From: Pteria penguin
Lineage: Eukaryota; Mollusca; Bivalvia; Pterioida; Pteriidae
Direction of reading: 5' to 3'
DNA: 64,000 nt
Assembly: GCA_035048485.1 (NCBI GenBank)
Contig: CM068587.1
Span: 29,716,534-29,780,533 of the forward strand
Below are positions 23,239 through 38,200 of this stretch, piece by piece (the stretch's first letter is position 1; each line of letters opens with the position of its first letter). Made by a program: the position numbers and the translations under genes. The notes under the pieces were generated by a model. It searched no databases and was not told the DNA's origin. It worked only from the letters and a program-made list of their open reading frames with translations.

Positions 23239-26200
23239 CTGAAATGTATAACTTTTTCATGTTAGAATACAATATAGTTATGATTTTTTAACATTAAGAG
23301 ACCAAGAATACTGTGATAATTTTTAAAGTAGTCTGACGTGTTTTTTTTTTAATCTTAACTCTTTGATTATAACCTTAGGAGTATCTAAATAATGTACATA
23401 ATTCATAATTAGAATGATGTCAAATACATATAAATTTTTTTACCCCAATGATATTTGCTACGATTCGTTTGAAAGCCTCCTTCCTCTTCTTTTCTACCAT
23501 TCCTGACTTCTGCTGCGTTTTTGACTGAAGTATCTTCTCGTCAAAGTTCTGTGGAGGAAATCATTGTGTGTATGTATATATATATATATATGATCAAAAA
23601 GTTCTCAGCCCTCTGTTCCTATGAATACTCCAGCATTGAAAGAATTGTCATCACTTTTCAATATAATCTTCCTTCATCTCAATGCACCTTCTCCACCTCT
23701 ATTCAAATTTCTGAATCTCTTCAAAACAGAATGCTTCATTTTGGTTCCTTAAGTATGCACATAGAGCATCCATGACACACTCAATGCTTCTAAAATGCTT
23801 CCAAAATTCTTACCACGTAAACGGATTTTTAATTTTGGGAACAAATAGATGTTACATGGGGCTAAATCTAAAAACTGAGGAAGAACCTTGAAGCTGCATT
23901 CTGTCACAGCTCTCATTGCAACTTGGGAAGTGTGAGCGTGTACATTATCCTGCAAGCGCAGAACACCTCTGATTAGCTTTCCTCTCTTCTTTCTGACAAT
24001 TTCCAGATAAGCCTCTTTAACTCATTTGCGTAATATACACCACTTATTGTGCGGCCTTCCTCAAGGAAATTAATCATGATCATTACTTGATTGTCCCAAA
24101 GGATAGAGGTCCTTGACTTCCCAGCTGAGGAAACTCTTTTGAATTTTTTTAAGAAGGGGTGAGCCATGCTTTGTTTCTTAGATTCAGGGTCAAAATGAAT
24201 GAATCCAAGCTTCGTCCTGAGTGACAAATCAAGCCATAAAATCATCAGAATCATCTGCATAGTGAGACAAAAGATCATAGGCACTTGTTTCATGCAGGCA
24301 CGTCCCTCTTATACAGTAATTCTTTCTATTACTGTATAAGAGGGGCGTGCCTGCATGAAACAAGTGCCTATGCAAAAGATGCAAAGAAACATCATACCTG
24401 TTTCTCTTCAGTTAACATTCTAAGGACCCATCTAGCTGAAACCTCAGAGATGCCTAAGATGTCAATTAAAATTGATTGAACAGTCCCATAACCTATGCCT
24501 TCTTCTCTGGATACATCTCAGTTTACGCCTTTCATCACCCATGATAAGAGAAAGCGCAGTATTTTTTTTGTCCGTGGTAGCCTCCTTGTGACATCCAGAC
24601 CATTCATCATTTTCAATACACTCCCTCTCCCATCTAATTTCAGCAGCCTATTTTACAAAAGTACTACAAGAAGGTCACTTCTTCTTGAGGGTTTTCATGA
24701 AGTTCTCATGAATTTCCTGTGGAGTTCTTCCCTTCCATTACTTTTCCAACTTTCATTTTCTGGATTTTGGTGCTTTGACTAACCCTTCAACTTTAAACAG
24801 TGAATTCCATGTATAATTAAAAGCTTTGAAATACTACACTCTCTACCAAAAACGTTCAATATAAGTGAACAATGGTTTGATTGGGTTTCTGTACTTCTCT
24901 ATCGTATCAAAGTATATCAGTCCGAGAACTTTTTGATCATACCTGGCATATAAATACATATAATATCTATACCATTCTAAACCTGTTCTAAATACCAGTA
25001 CATAATGTTTTATGCCCACTGTCAGTATCGTTAAAACCTGAATCTGGACAGTCAATGAATAGGTACTGTTCTGATATATGGTTTGAAATGTATGCCATAC
25101 ATTAAGGCAATGCGTTACAATGACCATTTATCTTTTGCTTTAGTTTACAGAGTTTTATGAGGAGGGAGTAACTGATTACCTGAACATTCTGAGGCAGGCA
25201 TTTAGGTACAAAGAGAAGGAAATTAATCCTGTATTGTTGTAAATTTCTATCAGGGTTGTGGTGTTTCTCAAGAAGTTTAGCAATCTGGGACTTTTGAAGG
25301 ACATTCTAGTCTTGTATTGCTTTTTTCCCCCTTGTTTTGAGGGTTTTATTTGAGAGGTATTAAAGAGTTTACCCAAAAATCTTGAGGTTACCAATTCAGT
25401 ACAATAAAGGGATATTTCTGTCCAGTATTTCTTACTTTTTGTTTGGGTAGGTTTGTATGCTTTACCTGAACATCTTTAGACTGGCAGTTTGGTACATGGA
25501 GAAGGACATTATACAGCTCTTGGAAAGTAGGCCTCTACAATACAAGAATACATCAAACAAACATCACAAATGAATACATCAGAAGCAACATTAGATACAC
25601 ATCAGGAAAGTATTTACAATGAACTCCAATCATTTTTTCGTGTAAATTTATAAAAGGTCATAAAGGCACCAAAGAAATAAAGCAGACCTCCCTTACATGC
25701 AGTATAATGTACATGTAACAGCATAAGAAATGTTATTCTTCTTCCGTCTTGTATAGAGATAAATTCTAATACATACCAGAAGCTCATACATCTGTAGGGC
25801 CAGGTTAAGCAAAAGAGACTGGGGACTTTCGTGTTGACCATTTCTCTCTAATCCATGCAACACTTGAAAAAAGAAATTAGTTGCTATGTCTGCTGTGACT
25901 TCTCCACAGGTAAATAGCTGCAATAGATAACAAGATGAGTAATTGTGGAAATATAACCCTGTGGTTCCTGAACTTAAACTGGAATAAACATATTGTCTAC
26001 ATGGTTAAATCAACATGAATGTAAATTGTTCGGTTCAAATACTGCCATTGAAGCTGACAAGATCATGACATGTCAAATGTCATAAGGACAGAAATTATTC
26101 TGTGGATAAAATTCTCGTTTTAGGCCAAACAAAAAAATATGCATTTTCCCTGTAACATACTGAAAAAAATTAGGGTCCGCAGGTCCATATTTCTTTTAAT

Positions 26201-29200
26201 TTTTTTTTATTAATATTTCAATTAGTACTGAATCAAGGTTTGATGGCAACTACATGTAGAATGCATTTGGACCACTCACAAGTGACAATTACTTAAATTT
26301 TGCCCCCCCCCCCCAAAAAAAAATTCCTGGAAATCAAAAACTACATTTTAAGGCAAATATTCAACATTGGAATAATTCTAAGTGCAATAACAAAGTTTAA
26401 GGTCAAAACCAAAAATTAGGATCTGTCTGGTAACAGGAATATTTTTTCTTTTGGCCTTAATAAGAGGTCATGTCATTGCAGACTCTACCATATCTGTTAA
26501 GTGAGAGGTCAGCCAAAAGTCTGCATTATGTCTTTTTACTGAAAGGCCAGAATATAATCTGTTATACCTGTTTCATTAGAGGCCAGGCCATAGCACAGCC
26601 TTTATTACAGGAAATAGTGTCACTCCAAGTCAATGTCCCATATACAACCATCATCAATGAAGGGTAAACAGTCTGGAAAAAAAAAGGGAAGTTACAGTAA
26701 GTAACATTTCCTGGTTAATATATGTATATGTATAAATATATGACTGTACACGACACATATTAAGTAAGTTGATTCAAACAATATTACAAAACACATCTCT
26801 AAGTAATGAAGCTTTTTAAAGCCATGGCCAGCATTCTAGGACTTAACTTGAAAATGACTTACCAACGTTTGTGGGAGTGGCAGCTAGTAGAAGATAAAGA
26901 TTTTATTTGAAAAAGATATTGCTATGACCGAGTAAGTTAAATGTTCATTTATTGGATTATAAGTTGCAAGTTGGTTGAGCAAGCGTTTTTTTGTTGCTAG
27001 AGGCTTGTACATCCCGATACTGGCTGGTATCACTGAAATTACGACTTTTAATGAACAAAGTCTCTCTGACCCTCTCCCACAAACCGCCGATATCAAAAGT
27101 GGGAGAAGGGCTGAGAATCTCAGACTAAAAATTCACTTACCCAGAAGAAAACTTCACTTACCAGGAGGATTTTCTTCATTTGTTTTAAAGGATCTCAAAC
27201 ATAACACTTTAATTCAATGGATTATCTCTCATCTGATAATTGATAGCTGTCAGCAATAGCACTAGTTCAGGTGAAACATTTCCAATGAGGATGAGATTTA
27301 CTTTCATCAGAATTCAGTGGAATCATTTACAGCTTGTCTTAACTGATGCCTCACACAAGTATTTATATACTCTGTTTAGTTCTCTTGTTTATTTCTCAAA
27401 GTTCAGTATTAAGTACAGCAAATTGCTGTTATCAATATTTATGCAGTTATTTATTAGAAGAAATTATTGCGTTATACATGTATATAGTTTTGAATTTTAT
27501 CAGAGGAAATGCTGAATAGAAAAAGAAAACAATCCTTCGAAAAGGTTAATGAAATGTTTAAAATTGAAATAGAAGTATCTTATATTAAAACTTTCTTGAA
27601 ATAAATGTCACAAATACGGGGAACAACAGTAGGGCCATAACAGGATTTAATTAAATACATGGGAAAGGGAAAGACATCTGTTGTAGGGCAGAAGTCACCA
27701 AGGAGATGTTCAAGTAAACTTGGTAACAAGTGATGCAATACATGCAATATTACAAAAATATTGATTGTACAACAGATGTGACACCGACTTAGAACGGTCA
27801 ATTGAGTAACAGATGGTACTCAACTGGTGTGGTTAACTGGTTTACAGGCCCATCTTCCCATTCATCACAAATACATAACAATCAAACAACACACAATTAA
27901 AAATTTATAAATAATCCTCCATTTAGTGAAAAAGGATCAACAAGTATCTAAAGTTGAGAGGTCATAAAAAGATATAAACACATATAGTAATGTAGAGTAA
28001 GATTATGATATCAAAAATATATAAAAATGTACTACATACTAAAAATTACCACATATTTACCAAATATGCATGTAATTGGTTATGCATTGTGGATATGCTA
28101 ATTCAGTTTGAATAATTTAAATTACACAAATAATCTGAGCTTGGTGGTACTTTAAAATTCACTTACCAACAGGTAGGTGCCACTCCAATTTCCAGTTACC
28201 TGACCTTAACTTTCATTTACGTCAGGTTTCAGGTAATGGGAATTCTAGCACATTGCATGGCTTATATCATACATCCATGGTGGTAAGTGGAGGAGAGTAA
28301 GATTGCCCCTGAACAGGATATCAGTCCATTAAAAATGAACTTCCCTGTAGCACAACTACCAGTACAGCTAGTTTTACTGAGACAATGGGGAGGATGTGTT
28401 TTATTCAAAGGACACATTGCAAAAATTCCACAGGCCTGAACCTGTCAAAATTGTGAATGCATCATGCTATCTACTTTGCTAAATGTTCCATGTGACACAT
28501 GCTAAACTGTGACATAAAATTTAGGAAGTTAAATACAAACTGAGTGACACATACCCTAGTTGCCATACAGAGTAATCCTAATTCTGTCAGTTTCACTTCC
28601 TCCTTTGGTTGGGAAACTGCGGCTTCCATTTCCTCCATTTTTTCATCCGTAAAAGTGAGTGGAGAAGCATCTGATCTTTTCAGGATTGCAGTAGCTACAA
28701 AAATTAAAGTACATCTGTCAAGTTTATGATAAGATGTATTTGTGCAATACAAATTCCACCCCCCCCCCCCAGTATCAACAATTTTTCTTTTTCAGACAGA
28801 ATTCAAGACAGCAGGAATGCCAGAATAGTAGACAAACAAATGCTTGGACAAACCAAACAAGAAAAGCATTCCCATACATCAAACACTCTGACAAGGGATA
28901 TAAACAACAGTCCTAAATGGGTCTATACTGCTCACCTAAACACATCTCTCCCATTCACAAACAACTGACTGAATTTACAGGTACATATATTGTACTGTTT
29001 ATTGTGCTTTTGACAAATGACCGTAAATTAACTTCTCAAGTAAATCGGGACAATGACATGTAACAAAGTCTAAGTATTTAAGTAAGGATTCTTTTCCCCA
29101 GTTTTTATCTTGGTTCACATATTGAGTGCTGCAAATATTCAAAAACTTATTTTCGTGTAAAATTAAATAGGAAAAAAAAAAACCCCAGCCTTTAGCAGTT

Positions 29201-32200
29201 TAAACCACTACCCCTCAACATGCTGGAACTTCATAAAAATAAATCAAAATTCTAAAAATGTTATACAAAAATGGAGAAACTAAATTTTGACAAGAAAATT
29301 TTGCATAATCCTTGAAATACAATACATGTATTGAATAAATCAAGGAAATAAAATAACAGTGTGACACTTTGTGTGAAAAAGACCAATTCAGAATTTTTTC
29401 CTTAAGCGACTTATGGAGTGCTGCAGAACACTATAAAATGTTTAGAGTAAAATGAAAATCAAAAGTTTCTTATGCCTCCAACAGGGTTTGATGGGTTTAA
29501 ATAGTCAATATTGCCTTGCATAGCAAGAAGAAAAAGTTCTTTTTTATGTACTTGATTAACGACTTCTGTCAAAGTGTATTTAACTACTACAAATAAGCTG
29601 AAAGGAGAATTACAGACAGGTGGATGGTTAAAAAAACTAATGCATTAACTCTTAGATAGATATTACCAAGAATAAGAGAGACTTCTACATACTGAGAAGG
29701 TCCATGTATTCTCGAGTAAGAAGTCTGGTTAACTGGTCATCTAGAACCTCCTGAGTCTCCAGATTATCTTCTCCTCCCTCCTCACTGGAGGATCTATATA
29801 TAGTATACACCAAACACAAAATGTAACAGATTATCTTAATAATGAGATCACTACTATGCTATAACCTCACTTCTTGTCAAGAAAAAATGAAAATAAATTA
29901 TTAATTAATTAGATATATTTATCCTAACACATAACGTAACTTATTATGGTCATTTATTGCCATTGGGCCTTGGTAATCGGATGCTATCTCACTTTTATTG
30001 TTTTGATAGAGGATTTCCTATGCTATAATTCTGTGCTATTTTTGGCACTAAACTAAATCATTTTAAATTATTCTGGGTGGACAGAATCTAATATCCATTG
30101 CAATTCTTTGTAACAAACTCTTTATGTAAGAAACAATAAAGAACTAATAATTCACCATTTGTGTAATTTTTTGTCTTTTTAACTTTTATTTCATTTGTAA
30201 TTCATTCTGAATCCACTGCTGTGAGGTCAAACATCTCTTACTGGTGATGCTATATTTCATGCAGGTTTCACTTGTAGTAAAATCACTGTTCTTCTTACTA
30301 AAGGACTCTGCCTATCTCCAATAGATAATTCTATACCTTTTGTGATCAAGAGAAACTCCTAATATAAATTCACATAAAGTTGTTAAGACAGAGCGAAAGA
30401 AAGTGGTACTTGCATCCATTTTATTACTGATACATATTTTTGGAATAGTAAAATAAATCAAAATATTGGGTTACAAAAAGTATGGTAGATGCATAGAAGT
30501 AAACCAATATCACGCAAAAATAAACCAAAATATTTCTTGTCTATACACAACAATTTCGTATGTATCAGTTATGTTTATAATTTATTTATCTATCACTACT
30601 TAACCACTGTATTCACCTTTTATTGCACGGTATCAATTTTTCGATATTAAAATGCTTCATTCAACCTTATTCATATTTAAGTATTTGTAACTTTACGAAA
30701 CCATTTCTGATTAAACCATCCAAAGTCCCTATATATACAACCATCTTAAAATCAGAAACCCAAGAAAATACAACCAAAAAACGAAGGACAAATCCTTCTG
30801 TATACACTAGAGCTAAACAATATCAGTGCTAAGTTAGAAGTGATAATAACATAGTCGAAAGAAGTAAGTGAAAACATGGAGATCATCAAGACCACAGTAA
30901 GTAACTCCTGTTAACAAGTCATACCTACCAAGTAGTAATTCCCATCATATTTTAATACATTTTTATAAAGTTTGGAAATATTTAACATGTTTGTTTGATT
31001 TGGGTATATGACATAATCAACAGCTTCTATAAAACAATTTTCAAAAACAAAATCTATTTAAAACAACCCACAGTCATTTCTTACCTAGATCGTAGATTTA
31101 TGACTTTCCATTTTTCTTCAAGACGCTATAAAGAAATGAGACACAAAAGTCTGAATCTCAGTACATACATACCAAGTAGTGATTACAAACTTATTTGTTT
31201 TAATCATACAATTTAATTTATCAAAACATTATTCGGTTATCTTTTTCATGTCCACTTCAAGAAAATTACATTAATAAACATATGATACAATCAGCAATAG
31301 TGGCATACCAATTCTCACTATTAGAAGACAGGAAAATTTTCGAAATGCCAGGTCTATGCTCAGTATTTGACGATATCCTGGGTGGACATTCATGGACTAC
31401 CATAATTTTGAGACCTCTGAAGGGTCTCGGAAGAGTTAGCATCTCCTGTCTGATTAGCTGCAGTTGCCATGACAAAACACACAGACGATACAAAAATATT
31501 TCACCTATGAGTACACAAGATGAACACTTTCTACGACAAGTATAATAATTCTATACCAAGAGTGTCATATGAGTATAATAACAGTGTACAAAAAGTGTCA
31601 CAGTCTGAACAGGGGTATATAGTATATAATGACACTGAAGTCACATCTTAAATGACTGGAATGTGTGCGAATGGAATAAGTACTTACCTGATAAAGGAAT
31701 GGACACAGATATTCTAATATTGGTATCACAGCTGTAGTGTAGAGTTCTTTAGGGCAAGACAGTATGTATGGCTTCAGGAAGAATCGTAACATATGTTAAG
31801 GAGCCTTATGGTACAGGCACTTCATTTTCCAAACATACAAAAGTTGCAGAAACTGACAAATATCTTTAAAGCCAGAGACTTGGTCACATATGTAGTACTA
31901 AATTATTGTACGGGTACTTATTTTAGCGGGATTCATATTTTAGCGCAATTAGCGCTGTTCAAAGTGCACTAATTCATGATTATGCTAATGTAAAGTACAT
32001 GAGATCGATAAAATTAAATGGGCACTTCCTTTTGAACTCTATAGTTATGTCTATCAAATAAATATCAGGAACAAATAAATCATTTATTTTGATAAAGCAT
32101 AAAGAGGACACAAGTAACGATTGATTAAAGATGTTTGCATTACCGGACACTGTCAATATGATTATCACAAAACCAACGCAAGAATTAAAAAAAAAAACCG

Positions 32201-35200
32201 TGGTTTGAAGTTTAGGAATTAATCCCCTGCTAAGCATATCGCTTCTACAATACCGTTTATTACGTAATTATAGGCAAAGAGCGGTCAGTGATACAAGTAA
32301 TTTATCTCATATCAACTTATGAAAACAATGGCTTCATCCGTAAAAGTAAGAATGGCATTTTGTTTTCTATATGTCTTTCTTTAAACAAAAAATTATTACT
32401 TATCATTATAACTAGGTGTTTTGCTTTCAATGATATGGTAGGTTATTGGATAAATATGAATGAAATAAGGTTGTATTTGATTCACTGCATATACTGTGAG
32501 TAAGGTAATTGACCCGACGCTTGTCACCCAAGCCAATCAACGGTTTAACAACTCCAGGTACATGTACTCGTTAATTATGTCCAATGGCAAACGTGTCATA
32601 CCAGCCGATTCGATAATTGCACGTGTGGCATATATTTCAATTCCTCGTCAGTAAGATACTTAAACGCACTATTTTATACCCAAAAACTGTTTTGAATGCG
32701 CTGATTTAATGGATAAATTGCGCTAATCGAACATGACAAATGCGCCAATTCATGACTACGCTAAAATACTGCCGAACCCTCTTTCGAGCATTTTGCGCTA
32801 AAATTTGATTGCGCTAATATATGTACACATACAGTATACGGTTCAATATTATCATCTTTTTATGTGTGTCACTTCGCATAAATTTTAACTGATTAAAGAT
32901 ACACATATACAAACATGTACACATATCCTTCTACGCAAACTAATGACTTCATTTCATAAAACTTTTGCTTTAATCTGTTAATCATGTAAGCATCATCAAT
33001 ATATCCATTAAATGTGTTCTAAGACTTTTTTCGTAACCAATAAAACTCATCTTAATAAACATTTGATACACCTAATGCTTGTTATTCGAAACAATAATTA
33101 TGAGTTGGTGCACATAACAATACTGTACATGTACATATATTAGTACAATCAAATTTTAGCGCAAAAGATGGGTCAGCAGTATTTTAGCATAGTCATGAAT
33201 TAGCGCATTTGTCAAATTCAATTAGCGCTCTTTATCCATTAAATTAGCGCATTCAGAACAGGTTTTAGGTAAAAATATATTATTGCATTTAAATATCTCT
33301 TGAATACGAGGAATTGAAATATATGTCATATGTGCGACAATCAAATCGGCTATTATGATGTTTGTCTTTGGGCATTACTATCTGAAGCTTCTGAACGAGT
33401 ACATGAATTTGCTTAACCATTGATCGGTTTGAATGACAAGCATCAGGTACAGAGCAGTGAATCAAATTCAATTTATTCACATTTATCCTAAGGCCTACCA
33501 TTTCATCGAAAGCACAACATTTAGTTATAATGATAAATATAAAATTTTCTTGTGTTTAAAGGAAGACAAAGAAAATAAAATGTCATTCTTATGTTTTACG
33601 GACCAAGCCATTGTTTTCATACGTTGATATGAAATTAATCAGCTGTATCGCTGACCGCCCTTTGCCTATAATTACATAATAAATGGACTGCAGAAGTGAT
33701 TTATTCTGCATGGTACTGGGTTAATTCTTGAACTTTAAATTACATTTTTATGACTCTTGCGTTGATTTTAATATAATCATATCAACAGTGTCCAGAAATG
33801 CAAATAGCTTTAATCGATCATTACTTGTGTTCTGTGTATGTTTTTATCAAAATAAATAATGAATTTGTTCCTGATTTTTTTTTGATAGACATAACTATAG
33901 AGAGTTGAAACTGCTGTTTCCCTTCAATTCTATCTCATTTACTTTACTTTAGCGTAGTCATGAATTGGAACACTTCAAACAGCGCTAATTGCGCTAAAAT
34001 ATGCATTTTGCTCAATGACAATCTTCTGGAGTTAAGATTCTTCAAGATGATCTGTGAAAATGTATCTACATCCTTCCCTCAAATCTTTAATATTCTAATA
34101 GTAATTCTAATACATTCTAAGGCCTTCAGTGATGCTTTAACTACACAGTAAGGAAGTTGTGCGTCCAGTTTAACAAAATACAAATGTACATGCATGTAAT
34201 TACAATCATGATCAAGACGACCTTCACCTTTCCTTTTTATTTTCCTTATATAGTGTAGGGAATCAATTCCAGTTGGGTACCTCAATCAGTTAGCTGCTCG
34301 GCTCTTGACCGAGAGGTCCCATGTTCGAAGCCTGCCAGTGGCTTATCGGTGTCCCGTCTTCCAGATGAGACAGTAAAAACCATGGTCCCATGCCAGGGTT
34401 GTCAGGGTTTGCATGTAAAATATCCCTCACTGCTTCAGGTGGGCCTGTTATATACAATTTCTGTGCATTGCACTGGGCTGATGCCATAACCAGTGCAATA
34501 TTCTTGGTGTGATAGAAAAAAAGATTCAAAGAAATAAGATCCGAAGATATAAACAAAAGTGAATCCACTTCTTATCCATTATTTTTTCAATCAATGTAAA
34601 GAAAGAGAGTAAAAACCCATAGTGAATTAATTACCGTATTTACTCGTGTATAATACGCGCTTTTTTTCATTAAATGTGACTTCGATTTTCCAGATGCGTA
34701 TTATACACGAGAACTTAAACAAGAACCTTTTTTCCAGACGTAAGAATTCATATTTCCGCAGCGATATTGCCGTAAAGGTCGGCTGACAATTAGACTTTGC
34801 GAACCCTTACTTGACCACTGAAATTGATTTAAGACACTTAATAAAGAGATTATCATTGCAGTTTTACCTTCTTGTGTTGAACACTTTACAATATGCGCTG
34901 AAATGAAGATGTTTTTACAAATGAGACTAGCATATTTTAGAATAACAAGTCCCGATGCAATCCAATTATCTTATCATCGTCGATCAAGGTGAAATGGCTT
35001 CACGGACAAACAATCAGCCATTACCGTACTCCCCGCTGGGATAATTGGTTGTTCGCATTTCTTTTACCTTTACTGCTCTAAATCATTTATTTTGTACAAA
35101 CATTGACACTTCGGGACAACAAGTGTAAAATATATAGAAAATGACGGCTTTGCTTCATTATCGATATTTATCAAAATACTAATTGCAGTGGCTTATTGTT

Positions 35201-38200
35201 ACGTTTTTAGTTTTCTTTCTACCAACACAATGTTTGGATCAAAAATAAATTTATTACGGCAGTTGGGTTTATCCCATTCATTGAATATCCTAAGGTTCAG
35301 GCGCATAACCAATCCTGTTTTCCGTAAATAAAATCTGTAATACAGAGATTTTTTCTATGAAAACTTATGGTTCTTGATTACTTGCTTATGCCGCAATTTC
35401 ACCTGCGTATTATACATGAGATGTAGACTTTTTCTCCAATTATTTTCCAAAAGTTGGGGGTGCGTATTATACACGGATGCATACTATACACGAATGAATA
35501 CGGTAGGTACAAGACAAATGATTAATTCATAACTCTTGCACAGATTTTAATATAAGGATATGAATGAGTGGTTTAATGCGGTGATCAGGTAGGTATTGTA
35601 TATGACTGAGGGCAGTAGATAGCAGAGACTGAGCAAGGTTTGGAATGGTGTAAAACTCATGTCCAAGACAAAGTCCTGCATTCCCAAGAATATGCAAACT
35701 GTAAAGAAAAATATATCAAGAGATCACTAGCTTGTATCATACATATGCAATTCATTATAACGTATGCAAAATAAAGAAAATGACAAACATTTCAAATAGT
35801 GGCATGTTTTTAGAAACACCCTGTACTATACATATAGGATCTTTTTATCACATGTTTACACTCAGTTTAAATGTGTATATTTCATGAAACACTGCCTTGA
35901 CACAATTCTTATTCATGCTATGACGTCATCTATGTCAAAAATTAATTCATGACATAGCAATATTTCACTGCATAAACAGCAAAACATGTGATAAATTGCA
36001 ATATGCTTTAGCGGTTTATAATAGACATAATATATCAAATGTACAAAGTTGGCATGGCCAGCCATCAATGAGTCAAAATTTAATATCTGGAGTCTGCAGT
36101 TTTACTGTATATTACGTTGTTTTAGAATGTTGGAAAACTTTATTTTGTTGGTAGATGCAAATACATGTAGTATGCCAAATTCACAACCACTCATTTATTT
36201 TTATAAATGCACAATTAATTGCAAATTTTCCTTTATGCATTCAAATTTACAGTTCCCTTTTGTACATGTATCTGCATCTACTGCACAGTAAACCACATAA
36301 ACCAACACTTTTTATCTCTAGTCAAATCATTCCCTTAAGAGGAGCAGCTACATTTAATTGAATCAAACTGTCTATGACATATTAAATGTTTTCATAAATG
36401 GACATGATAGTCCAGTGGTCATTTAAATACTGAGCAGATAATAGTGTTTATTCAAATTAAAAATGATTTTTGACAGAAATATTCCAACAGCGAAAAAGTT
36501 GCACATCCAGGTCATGTGACCTTCATAACCAATAATCCAAATATCTCAGAATAAGGGTGTTTAGTGTAAAATAATTATTGACTGGAATACCTAGCATGTT
36601 TTGGAAAACTTAGATTTGCTGCACATTTTTAATGGGCAACTTCATTTCTGTTGTACTATATTGTGGTTTACAAGCAAACACACATTCAATTAATTACCAC
36701 TTTTTGACAATGTTGGAGTAATAAACATAAATCTGAGGTGGTGGATGGACCTATGATTCTGGAAGAAATGTGTCTAATGTGTGAATGTGTGAATTTCTAG
36801 TGATATATGAAGGGGTAGGATTTGATTAGGATTTAATTCATAAATATCAATTTTGTGGATGCTTATATTAAATCAATTCTGCCAAAATTTCCCCTAGTCA
36901 AAGTTACCCAATGCATAGTATGTTTTCTACATGCTAGATCAATCAAGGTGAAAGTCCTTTCATTGGCAGAACCTTTCAGTAAGCCCATTGTGCAAAACAT
37001 ACTCAACACCTCAAAATTTCATAACTACCCCAGGCAACAGTGTTCCATAACAGGACAAACACTGGAACTTGCCAATGTACTCTGTATAAAAATGAAATAT
37101 TCCTGCAAGTATATTAAAGTAGACAATTAGAATCAGATCCTCACTTGTTGTCTTGATTGGTCACTATAAAATTCTGCATGCGATCCGATGGGAGTTTGTT
37201 CTGGTTGACCGTGACATCGGCTGTGGGAGTAGGTAAACCTGGAATACAGAAAATCTATCAATACAGTGGAAGCTCAGGTGGGTTAAAACTATGACATAAG
37301 TCATAATAACTGACTTCAAATATCATATGTTCCTCACATGTATGTCAGCATTACCTAGCATAGTGGTGCAAGCATCAAACAACAGGGACACTGGGTGGAG
37401 ACATACAGCAATCGTAACACCAAGTCTCTCGATTCAATGATAAATTCAAGGTGTAGATAAGGAATTATGCATGAGCAAAAGACTATTTCTGAGTTTTCGA
37501 TTACAATTTGAAATACTTAAAAGGAATGTCACTTCAGACAAACACCAGAAAATCAATACAAATTTGTCAACAAATTTTTGAGTAGATATCACATGCCATG
37601 CCTACCATGACACCTGACCTTGGTTTACACACTCATCCCAAAGATAGATCACCTGTGTGCCCTCGGCAGAGGTCAAACCTGAGACCTCTCAGTCACGAGC
37701 CAAGCACCTCACTCACTGAGTTACATCAGCTGCTTATAGGAAAGCAGGAATACATATTTGATATGAAATGATTATGTAAGAATCCTCAAAACTGAATTGA
37801 ATGTAAAGTCTACTTCCTGTAAGTACTCAAGTGTTCTTGAAATCCAAGGTAAGGTTAGGAACAAAATGTACCGATAATAATCTTAAACAGATTCATACAT
37901 CTTATAAATCACCCTCTCTGTATGTGATAATCTTAAACAGATTCATACATCTTATAAATCACCCTCTCTGTATGTGATAATCTTAAACAGATTCATACAT
38001 CTTATAAATCACCCTCTCTGTATGTGATAATCTTAAACAGATTCATACATCTTATAAATCACCCTCTCTGTATGTGATAATCTTAAACAGATTCATACAT
38101 CTTATAAATCACCCTCTCTGTATGTGATAATCTTAAACAGTTTCATACATCTTATAAATCACCCTCTCTGTATGTGATAATCTTAAACAGATTCATACAT

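Larger units (their letters stand above)
23591..24939 (-). mobile_element. Mariner-family transposon, degenerate
   Basis: 1349 bases, flanked by TA on both sides, with inverted ends TGATCAAAAAGTTCTC. On the minus strand it keeps mariner transposase fragments: ILDILGISEVSARWVLRMLT-like helix-turn-helix, FDPESKKQSMAHPF, HAHTSQVAMRAV and LDLAPCNIYLFPKLK (the last of the DD34D type region). Frameshifts and stops break it. It sits in XPO5 intron 30. Confidence 0.9.

Noticed and set aside
31266..31545. Overlapping open frames on both strands (75 and 87 residues)
   Set aside because: They lie in XPO5 intron 24, match nothing, and I could not fit splice sites in phase with exons 24 and 25; the real exon 25 is at 31085-31125.
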